Source: JAVBSX01 sp031549565 (GTDB lineage: Bacteria; Planctomycetota; Planctomycetia; Pirellulales; Thermoguttaceae). Taken from it: 64,000 nt of DNA. The translations under genes and the position numbers were made by a program. The stretch covers positions 7,292 through 71,291 of the forward strand of contig JAVBPO010000033.1 in NCBI GenBank assembly GCA_031549565.1, given 5' to 3'. Position 1 is the stretch's first letter. Each line of letters starts with the position of its first letter. A model generated the notes under the pieces. It had not been told where the DNA came from. It saw only the letters and a program-made list of their open reading frames with translations, and did no database searches. Below, piece by piece: positions 32,308-39,116 of this stretch.

Positions 32308-32336
32308 TTGATTTTAATGCGACAAGCCGCTAGAAT
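32308..32336 (+). promoter_or_regulatory. Promoter TTGATT-N17-TAGAAT
   Basis: -35 TTGATT at 32308-32313 and -10 TAGAAT at 32331-32336 with ideal 17-base spacing, just upstream of the deacetylase remnant and glycosyltransferase. Confidence 0.65.
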
Positions 32337-32363
32337 CAACCTCCCGGTTTTCGCGAGTTCCGA

Positions 32364-32681
32364 GTGCCTTCACTTCCCGATATGAAACGTTTTCTCAAAC
32401 ATACATTGCTTTCCGCAGAGAAAACCTTCGGTTTGTTTCGGGAAAATCGGGAGCGGAACAAATCCAAACTCCTTGTCTTGTGTTATCACAGTGTCGTCTC
32501 GGACGATTCTCCCGTCAATTCCAGGACGCACATCGCCGTTTCCCGAAGCGAGTTTGAAAAGCAGATCGCACTGCTGCGGGACCGCTGGAATCCGGTTTCG
32601 CTCGAAAAGCAAGAAGGAGCAGGCGGAAGTTTCAAAAGACGATACAGAGTCAGGCAAGTCATCGTCGGCAAACCTTTTTGA
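32364..32681 (+). pseudogene. N-terminal remnant of a polysaccharide deacetylase
   Basis: 105 codons from a GTG. KLLVLCYHSVVSDDSPVNS and SRSEFEKQIALLRDRW match the opening of NodB-type polysaccharide deacetylases. The frame then turns to unrelated sequence and stops before the catalytic TFDDG motif. A family member would need about 200 more residues. The glycosyltransferase begins 4 bases after the stop, so the missing part was probably deleted. The promoter and leading codons may survive because they carry the downstream gene. Confidence 0.7.
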
Positions 32682-32685
32682 ATGA

Positions 32686-33840
32686 ATGAAAACGGAAGCA
32701 AGCAACAAAATCCATATTTGCTTTGTGATCGACTGCTTGTCCGGTCGCGGAGGTACTGAATGTCAGCTCGTTCATTTAATCAATCATTTGGATCGTGATC
32801 GCGTCGAACCGTTTCTGGTCCTGACCCGGGGATTTCAGGAAACGTCCGGGGCGATGGTTCCGGCGAACTGTCCGGTTTTGTATTTCGGCATCAAAAAACT
32901 CGGATCATGGAGAGCATTGGATAAATCCTTGGAGTTTCGTAGGTTTTTGAAAAAGGAAAGAATTGATCTGATTCAAGCTTATTTTTCGGACAGCACCCAG
33001 TTTGCTTCCGTCGTCGGCAGGCTTTCCGGTGTTCCGGTCATCTTCGGAGCACGACGCGATATCGGATTCTGGATGACGCCGCGATTGGCGAGAATCGGCA
33101 AATTTCTCAACCGCTTTGTTCTCGACAGGATCGTCGCTAACGCCGAAGCGTGTAAACGAGCGGTGATCGAGCAAGAAGGCGCGAAACCGGAAAACGTGAT
33201 TGTGATACCTAACGGGATCGAAACGGAACGGTTTCGCTCAATCTCCGTATGGTCGCCGGAAAACGCGAATTCGCCGCGGAAAATCGGTTCCGTCGGAAAT
33301 CTCAAGCCGGTTAAGGGGCAGGACGTCCTTATTGACGCCGCGAAAATCGTCTTGCGTGAACATCATGAAACGCAATTCGAAATGGTGGGGCATTTGGAAA
33401 TATCTGAAAATGTCTACGCTAAACAAATCGCCGATCTTGAGCTGGAAAATAACGTCCGCTTACTCGGCGTGATCGAAAATGTTCCGGAATTCCTCGCGAC
33501 GGTCGATATTGCCGTGCTACCGTCGCGGTCGGAAGGTTTGTCCAATGGGTTGCTCGAATACATGGCCGCGGGTCGTCCTTGTATCGCAACCGATGTCGGT
33601 GGAAACGGCGAACTGATCGAACACGAACGTAACGGGTTGCTCGTTCCCCCCGAAAATCCGCAAGCGATGGCCGATGCGATCTGCGATCTGATCGAACACC
33701 CGGACAAAGCCGCGAGACTGGCCTTGGCCGCTCGAAATGACGTCACGGAAAAATACGACGCCGACAAAGTCGCGGACCGCTTTTGCGATTTGTGCGAAGA
33801 AGTTCTCAAAACGAAAAAACGACGAATTGCCAAAAAATAA
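32686..33840 (+). CDS. Glycosyltransferase family 4
   Basis: 384 residues, GT-B fold. The N-terminal acceptor half starts HICFVIDCLSGRGGTECQLV. The donor half has IPNGIETERF, IGSVGNLKPVKGQDVLI and the nucleotide-sugar site DIAVLPSRSEGLSNGLLEYM. The retaining Glu-x7-Glu pattern lies in that last region. It probably builds a cell-surface polysaccharide. Its transcript probably starts at the promoter at 32308. Confidence 0.9.
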   Translation: MKTEASNKIHICFVIDCLSGRGGTECQLVHLINHLDRDRVEPFLVLTRGFQETSGAMVPANCPVLYFGIKKLGSWRALDKSLEFRRFLKKERIDLIQAYFSDSTQFASVVGRLSGVPVIFGARRDIGFWMTPRLARIGKFLNRFVLDRIVANAEACKRAVIEQEGAKPENVIVIPNGIETERFRSISVWSPENANSPRKIGSVGNLKPVKGQDVLIDAAKIVLREHHETQFEMVGHLEISENVYAKQIADLELENNVRLLGVIENVPEFLATVDIAVLPSRSEGLSNGLLEYMAAGRPCIATDVGGNGELIEHERNGLLVPPENPQAMADAICDLIEHPDKAARLALAARNDVTEKYDADKVADRFCDLCEEVLKTKKRRIAKK

Positions 33841-33848
33841 ATCTCCCC

Positions 33849-33877
33849 TTGACAGGAAAATCGAATGTGATTAGTAT
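33849..33877 (+). promoter_or_regulatory. trp leader promoter TTGACA-N17-TAGTAT
   Basis: Perfect -35 TTGACA (33849-33854), 17-base spacer and -10 TAGTAT (33872-33877). Transcription should begin near 33884, about 33 bases before the leader peptide start. Confidence 0.8.
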
Positions 33878-33916
33878 TTGCACAATCGAGAGACAATTCT
33901 TCGATTTTCAAAACCG

Positions 33917-34000
33917 ATGATGAACAATCTATTTCAAACGAGAAACTGGTGGTGGAGCTGGCAAAATTGCCGGTCCCGCTCGGGGTCTGTTCCTTGTTGA
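33917..34000 (+). CDS. trpL: trp operon leader peptide
   Basis: A 27-codon frame from ATG (or the adjacent ATG at 33920) to TGA. Codons 11-15 are Trp-Trp-Trp-Ser-Trp (TGG at 33947, 33950, 33953 and 33959). Four Trp codons in 27 is extreme for chance, and the frame lies between a consensus promoter and a terminator in front of trpB. Ribosome stalling at these codons under low tryptophan would cover segment 1 (33957-33963) and free segment 2 (33970-33976). The product is not expected to have a function beyond translation. No strong ribosome binding site is visible upstream. Confidence 0.88.
   Translation: MMNNLFQTRNWWWSWQNCRSRSGSVPC
33957..33976 (+). promoter_or_regulatory. Attenuator segments 1 and 2 (1:2 pause hairpin)
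   Basis: GCTGGCA (33957-33963) can pair with TGCCGGT (33968-33974) around an AAAT loop, seven pairs including two G-U. The 5' arm overlaps the last Trp codon. Alternatively CCGGTCC (33970-33976) pairs perfectly with GGACCGG at 34037-34043, forming the antiterminator. Confidence 0.75.
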
Positions 34001-34038
34001 TCGATTGACCCATTACCGAACATTAGGTTTCGAACCGG

Positions 34039-34074
34039 ACCGGATACAACGCGTGTTGTTTCCGGTTTTTTTTT
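34039..34074 (+). terminator. trp attenuator terminator (3:4 hairpin)
   Basis: ACCGGATACAAC (34039-34050) and GTTGTTTCCGGT (34055-34066) pair over 11 base pairs with one T-T mismatch and a GCGT loop, followed by nine T residues. The 5' arm overlaps the antiterminator partner GGACCGG (34037-34043), so the two structures exclude each other. Confidence 0.88.
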
Positions 34075-34117
34075 GGACTTTTTCAAACGACTTTCATTTT
34101 TCCAAGGAGAATCAACC

Positions 34118-35350
34118 ATGTCCCAAACGATCGATTATCAAACTTACTTCAAAAATTACCCGAATTCCGACGGTCGCTTCGGCCAGTACGGCGGTTCATA
34201 TCTCCCCCCGGAACTCGTTCCGGCGTTCAAGGAGATCGACGAAGCGTACCAGACGATCTGCCAGTCGGCGAAGTTTATCAACGAGTTGCGCCGTATTCGT
34301 CGCGAATTTCAGGGCCGCCCGACGCCGGTGTACCATTGCGAACGGATGTCCCGAAAAATCGGGATGGTGCAGATTTACTTGAAGCGGGAAGACCTCAACC
34401 ATACCGGGGCGCATAAGCTCAACCACTGCATGGGGGAAGGGCTATTGGCGAAATACATGGGGAAAAAACGGCTCATCGCGGAAACCGGGGCGGGACAGCA
34501 TGGCGTTGCATTGGCGACGGCTGCCGCGTTTTTCGGGCTGGAATGCGAAATTCACATGGGAGAAGTCGATATTGCCAAACAGGCTCCGAACGTCGCACGA
34601 ATGAAAATTCTCGGCGCGAAAATCGTCACCGTGACGCACGGCTTGAAAACCCTCAAGGAAGCGGTCGATTCGGCGTTTGAATCGTATTTGAAAAATTACA
34701 AGGATTCGATTTACTGTATCGGTTCCGCCGTCGGACCGCATCCGTTCCCGATGATGGTCCGTGATTTTCAAGCGTGTGTCGGGATCGAAGCGCGGGAACA
34801 GTTTCTGGAAATGACCGGACATTTGCCCGACGCCGTCTGCGCCTGTGTTGGCGGGGGGAGCAACTCGATCGGCATGTTTTCCGGTTTTCTTCCCGACCCA
34901 GTCGATCTGATCGGCGTCGAACCGCTCGGGTCTGGCACCACGCTCGGGCAACACGCCGCGTCGATGTGTTACGGAAAAAAAGGGGTGTTACACGGTTTCG
35001 AGAGTTATCTGCTCCAAGACGAAGCCGGTGAGGCGGCCCCGGTCTACTCGATCGCCAGCGGTTTGGATTACCCGTCGGTCGGACCGGAACACGCGTTTCT
35101 GAAAGACATGAAGCGGGCCAAATACGTCGCCGCCAGTGACGCCGAAGCGGTGGACGCGTTTTTCAAACTTTCCCGCTGGGAGGGAATCATTCCGGCGTTG
35201 GAAAGTGCGCACGCCGTCGCTTTCGCGATGAAGTGGGCGAAAGAACACCGGACCGGCGCGATTCTCGTCAACTGCAGCGGCCGCGGCGACAAGGACCTCG
35301 ACTACATCGTGGAACGCTACGGATACGGCGAAAACTTGGATCTGTCGTAG
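34118..35350 (+). CDS. trpB: Tryptophan synthase beta chain
   Basis: 410 residues, full length. TrpB condenses indole with serine to give tryptophan. DGRFGQYGGSYLPPELVPA opens the protein, NHTGAHKLNH carries the PLP lysine K100, and AETGAGQHGVALA and CVGGGSNSIG are conserved. AAGGAGA lies before the ATG at 34118. No trpA or other trp gene follows. The upstream leader (33849-34074) indicates regulation by charged tRNA-Trp through attenuation. Confidence 0.97.
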   Translation: MSQTIDYQTYFKNYPNSDGRFGQYGGSYLPPELVPAFKEIDEAYQTICQSAKFINELRRIRREFQGRPTPVYHCERMSRKIGMVQIYLKREDLNHTGAHKLNHCMGEGLLAKYMGKKRLIAETGAGQHGVALATAAAFFGLECEIHMGEVDIAKQAPNVARMKILGAKIVTVTHGLKTLKEAVDSAFESYLKNYKDSIYCIGSAVGPHPFPMMVRDFQACVGIEAREQFLEMTGHLPDAVCACVGGGSNSIGMFSGFLPDPVDLIGVEPLGSGTTLGQHAASMCYGKKGVLHGFESYLLQDEAGEAAPVYSIASGLDYPSVGPEHAFLKDMKRAKYVAASDAEAVDAFFKLSRWEGIIPALESAHAVAFAMKWAKEHRTGAILVNCSGRGDKDLDYIVERYGYGENLDLS

Positions 35351-35653
35351 ACGGAGCTTGGGAGAAAGGGAATACGCAAAATTCAACGTCACGGAAACGG
35401 AACGGCTGAACATTGCGGTTTCGCTGACACAATTGCTGAGAAAAGGGGAGAGGACATTACGTGAAGTCCGCGAAAAATGCTTGGCCGATCCCTGTTCCAC
35501 CGCAAAACGACTTGGACTACTCCGTGAATCTTGAAGACGGTCTGCAACGGTCGGGAGAATCCGATTCCCCATGGTTCCCCGAATTCGGGAAAACGATTAG
35601 AATAGGCGTTTCCCACGCCTCGTCCTTTCACTGCCGCATCTTTCCCTTCCAAA
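35351..35653. other. 303-bp spacer between trpB and the ACT gene
   Basis: No gene seen. A possible -10 TAGAAT lies at 35598-35603, about 50 bases before the next ATG, without a good -35. Confidence 0.4.
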
Positions 35654-36226
35654 ATGAGTCAAGATTACCGCTACGTACTGAACGTTCTTACGAAAGACCA
35701 TCCGGGGATCGTCGCCGGGGTCAGTTCCGCCGTTGGAGCGCTGGACGGGTCCATCGTTTCGTGCAGTCAAACCGTGCTGCACGGTTATTTTACGTTAATT
35801 TCCGTCGTTTCGCTTCCGCAAAAATACGAACCGGAAAAACTCTCCCGCCTTCTCCTCGAGAATGAACTGCTCGGGAACGGGTACCTGATTTCCGCGGCGA
35901 AAATGGACGACCGCGCCGCTTCGAAACATCACACGACGGAAATCGACGGGTTCGTGATCACCGCGGTCGGCGACGAAGAGAAAGGGATGATCGAACGGTT
36001 CAGCCGTTATGCCGCGGATCACGATATCAATATCGTCGACCTGTACGGCGACCAGACCGCGACGGAGTTCGTCGTGATCGGCCAACTTGAGGTTCCACGG
36101 CATTACGACACGAAAGTCCTCCAGGACGACCTCGAAGAGATCGGTCGCGAACTCGGCTTCACGATCAAAATGCAGCACCGCAACATTTTCACCGCAACCA
36201 ACCAAATACGATTTGGTGAATTCTGA
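35654..36226 (+). CDS. Tandem ACT-domain protein (GcvR-like)
   Basis: 190 residues, two ACT domains. The first starts YVLNVLTKDHPGIVAGVSSA (about 7-26), the second FVITAVGDEEKGMIERFSRY (about 97-116). There is no catalytic or DNA-binding domain, as in GcvR and related amino-acid sensing regulators that act by protein contact. Following trpB it may sense an amino acid, but that is positional inference. The end (FGEF) and TGA stop fall within a GAATTCT-type heptamer array. Confidence 0.85.
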   Translation: MSQDYRYVLNVLTKDHPGIVAGVSSAVGALDGSIVSCSQTVLHGYFTLISVVSLPQKYEPEKLSRLLLENELLGNGYLISAAKMDDRAASKHHTTEIDGFVITAVGDEEKGMIERFSRYAADHDINIVDLYGDQTATEFVVIGQLEVPRHYDTKVLQDDLEEIGRELGFTIKMQHRNIFTATNQIRFGEF

Positions 36227-36315
36227 ATTTTGAATTATGAATTACGAGTCAAATGGAATGTCGAAACCACTCTTGTCGTGTAATTTATAATCCATAATTC
36301 ATAATTCATAATTAA
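36218..36315. repeat. Inverted pair of heptamer arrays (GAATTAT ... TAATTCA)
   Basis: GAATTCT, GAATTTT, GAATTAT and GAATTAC at 36218-36245, then the complementary TAATTTA, TAATCCA, TAATTCA, TAATTCA and TAATTAA at 36281-36315. The first supplies the stop of the ACT gene and the second ends 5 bases before the next ATG. Confidence 0.88.
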
Positions 36316-36320
36316 ACCGC

Positions 36321-38753
36321 ATGGATTCCGTTTTTCAATTTGCGCGCATTCAGGAGTTGAGGGATTGGTTTTGGCCGATCCTTGTGCTTTTGCTGCTGCT
36401 TTATTGGATACGTCGGCGGTATGCGATCGACGGGGCGGAACTGAAAAATTGGCAACGGTATCTCCTGCTCCTGCTTCGGACCGCTGTTGCGGTAACGCTC
36501 CTGATTTACTTTCTTCATCCGCAATGGGAGCGGATCGTCGGAGCGTCCCGCGTCGCGATTTTGGTCGATTCCAGCGCAAGCATGTCGACCCGGGACCGAG
36601 ATGCGGACGAAAGCGAATCGACGACCGAAACGCCGCCGAGCCGGATGGAAAAGCTGCTCGATTGGATGAATCGGACCGAAATCGTCGACAAGCTCCGTGA
36701 AAAACACGACGTCGTTCTCTACCGGTTCGACGAATCGCTCCAGCGACTGGTGCAAATCGACCACCTGAAATCGAACGATTCGCTCGAATCGGGCAAAAGC
36801 GAAACGCCGGAAATTCCCGCCGACGGAGCGGAAACCCGGCTCGGCGAGTCGCTCCGGGAATTATTGCAGCGGGAACGCGGCCAACCGCTTTCGGGCGTTT
36901 TGCTCCTTTCCGACGGCGGACTCAACTCCGGCGAGCCGACCGATTCCGCTGTGGAGCTCGCGAAAAACTCCCAGATTCCGATTTACACGATCGGGTTCGG
37001 GTTGAAGCAATTGCCGCTCAACTATCGGATTCTCCATGTCGACGCCCCGGACAGGTCTTTTCCCGACGATCCGTTCAAATTCAAAGTTCAGGTCGAGCTT
37101 CAAGGAAACCCGCAAACCGGGAATGGGGACGAAGCGCTCGCGAATCCGCTGCCAAAGCTCCCGGTCGAACTTTGGATCGACAACGATTCGGATCAGGAGT
37201 CCCCAAGCGCGGTTCCGTCCTCGGCCCGATTGGTCGGCAAACAGGAAATCGACCTCAAACCGGGAACGAATCGGGAGCTCGATTTTGAGGTCAAGCCGGA
37301 ATCACTCGGTAAATTCAAGCTCTACGTCAAGCTCGAAGCTCCCAAAGACGACCGAATCCCGGAAGACAATCTGCAAACCGCGGTCGTCGAAGTCGTCGAT
37401 CGGAAAGACCGCGTGCTCCTGTTCGCGGGGGGGCCGCTTAGGGATTACCAGTTTTTGTGCAACCAGCTTTACCGCGACAAGTCGGTGCAGGTCGACGTAT
37501 TTCTCCCTTGGGCTTCTCCCGGTATTTCGCAAAGCGCGGACAAGATTCTCGATTCTTTTCCGAACGATGCGACGGAAATGTCTCAATACGATTGCGTCGT
37601 CGCGTTCGATCCGGATTGGCGAGTTCTCTCGCCGAAACAGGTCGAAACGCTGGAACACTGGGTTGCCCGACTCGGCGGAGGTTTAATTGTCGTTGCGGGC
37701 CCCGTGAATTTAGCCGACACAATTACCGGTTGGTCCGCCGATCCGACGATGGACAAAATCCGGGCGATGTACCCGGTCGACGTTTCGGCGCAAAAAACGA
37801 CGGCGGTCCTCGCTTACCGAACCGATTCGCAGGCTTGGCCGCTGAAATGGGAACGGTCCGGCGAAGAAGCGGAATTTCTACGTCCGGCGGATACGGAAAC
37901 GGAGTCCCGAGCGATCTGGAGCGAATTTCCCGGCTTTTATTCGTTTTTCCTCGTCCGCGGTTTGAAGCCGACAGCGACGCTTTACGCGAAATCGTCCTCC
38001 CCGGACGCGGCGGGAACGACCGGCCAAGCGGCGTTGTTCGCGGAGCAGTATTACGGGGCGGGCCGCGTCTTTTACATCGGAAGCGGCGAACTCTGGCGGC
38101 TGCGGATGATCGACGATACGTATTTCGAGAAGATTTACACGAAACTGATTCGGCATGTTTCGCAGGGGCGGCTTCAGCAACGTTCGCAGCGGGGTTCGCT
38201 CGCGGCGGACAAGAAGAAATATTCGCTCGGTTCCACGGCGACGATTCGCGCAACGGCTTACGATTCGCAGTTCAAACCGCTCGCCGAGCCGCGGATATTT
38301 CTCGACGTGATACCCCCCGACACAAAAGTCCGGCGTATTCCTCTGGAAGTCGATCCGAATGTTCCCGGCTCGTATTCCGGTTTCGTCCCGATGCTGCTCG
38401 AAGGGAGCTGGACATTGAAATTGCAGATTCCGGAGACCAGTGAAACCCTCACGGAAGTCGTCCAGGCGAGGATCAGCGATTTGGAAAGCGAAAACCCGAG
38501 CCGCAACGAACCGCTGCTGGAGGAAATTGCACAAAAAACCGACGGTGAGTATTTCGATTCGCCGTACCTCGCCGTCGCGGCGCCGACGGAAGCGGATTCG
38601 GAGACGTCGCTGGTCGATCGTTTCGCGATCCGTTCGCAGCAGTCCGTTCTCGATACCGCGGCGGAAGAAAAAACGATGAGGGTTTTTCTTTACCTCCTCT
38701 GTTCGCTCCTGTGCGTCGAATGGACGCTCCGCCGGTTAATGCGTTTGGCGTAA
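36321..38753 (+). CDS. VWA-domain membrane protein with GATase-like domain
   Basis: 810 residues. Two N-terminal transmembrane helices (about 16-32 and 47-66) precede a VWA domain whose MIDAS motif is ILVDSSASMST. The interior (about 365-560) starts RVLLFAGGPLRDYQFLCNQL and resembles the glutamine-amidotransferase-like region found in large planctomycete VWA proteins. A last helix near 788-806 (VFLYLLCSLLCVEW) re-enters the membrane. Proteins of this plan often accompany MoxR ATPase/DUF58 genes, none of which are present here. Role: probably protein-complex assembly at the membrane. Confidence 0.78.
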   Translation: MDSVFQFARIQELRDWFWPILVLLLLLYWIRRRYAIDGAELKNWQRYLLLLLRTAVAVTLLIYFLHPQWERIVGASRVAILVDSSASMSTRDRDADESESTTETPPSRMEKLLDWMNRTEIVDKLREKHDVVLYRFDESLQRLVQIDHLKSNDSLESGKSETPEIPADGAETRLGESLRELLQRERGQPLSGVLLLSDGGLNSGEPTDSAVELAKNSQIPIYTIGFGLKQLPLNYRILHVDAPDRSFPDDPFKFKVQVELQGNPQTGNGDEALANPLPKLPVELWIDNDSDQESPSAVPSSARLVGKQEIDLKPGTNRELDFEVKPESLGKFKLYVKLEAPKDDRIPEDNLQTAVVEVVDRKDRVLLFAGGPLRDYQFLCNQLYRDKSVQVDVFLPWASPGISQSADKILDSFPNDATEMSQYDCVVAFDPDWRVLSPKQVETLEHWVARLGGGLIVVAGPVNLADTITGWSADPTMDKIRAMYPVDVSAQKTTAVLAYRTDSQAWPLKWERSGEEAEFLRPADTETESRAIWSEFPGFYSFFLVRGLKPTATLYAKSSSPDAAGTTGQAALFAEQYYGAGRVFYIGSGELWRLRMIDDTYFEKIYTKLIRHVSQGRLQQRSQRGSLAADKKKYSLGSTATIRATAYDSQFKPLAEPRIFLDVIPPDTKVRRIPLEVDPNVPGSYSGFVPMLLEGSWTLKLQIPETSETLTEVVQARISDLESENPSRNEPLLEEIAQKTDGEYFDSPYLAVAAPTEADSETSLVDRFAIRSQQSVLDTAAEEKTMRVFLYLLCSLLCVEWTLRRLMRLA

Positions 38754-39116
38754 TCGCCGTGACTTACTAATTCACCTTTTTCAAAAAGATCGCTCCGTGC
38801 GCGGAACAGCATTGGCTTGTTGACGTTACTCGTGTTGAGATTACGAGAGGAAACCTTATTTTTTTGAACAAAACAACCTCAGTAGCCGAGAACCGACGAA
38901 AAAGAAGACCTTATTACCTTATTACCTTATTACCTTATTCCGGGCATGGAATAAGGTAATAAGGTGGTTTTTGGTCCGTATTTTTGGCTACTGAGGTTGT
39001 TTTGTAAAACAAAATAAGGTGAAAATAAGGTTTTGCGACCAAAGCCGAACCGGTTCATCAAAAAGACCATTCTCAACTCGTTCCCGGTATCCCCCACCCC
39101 ATTTTCTGTACAACAC
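38754..39116. other. 363-bp spacer with a nested palindromic element
   Basis: No gene. Contains the 38869-39005 element and further AAATAAGGT-type repeats up to about 39031. Confidence 0.6.
38869..39005. repeat. MITE-like element with perfect 20-bp inverted ends
   Basis: Ends at 38869-38888 and 38986-39005 are perfectly complementary (core CCTCAGTAGCC). Inside, CTTATTAC octamers (38911-38941) pair with GGAATAAGGTAATAAGG (38948-38964) around a GGGCAT loop. There is no coding capacity. Confidence 0.8.
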
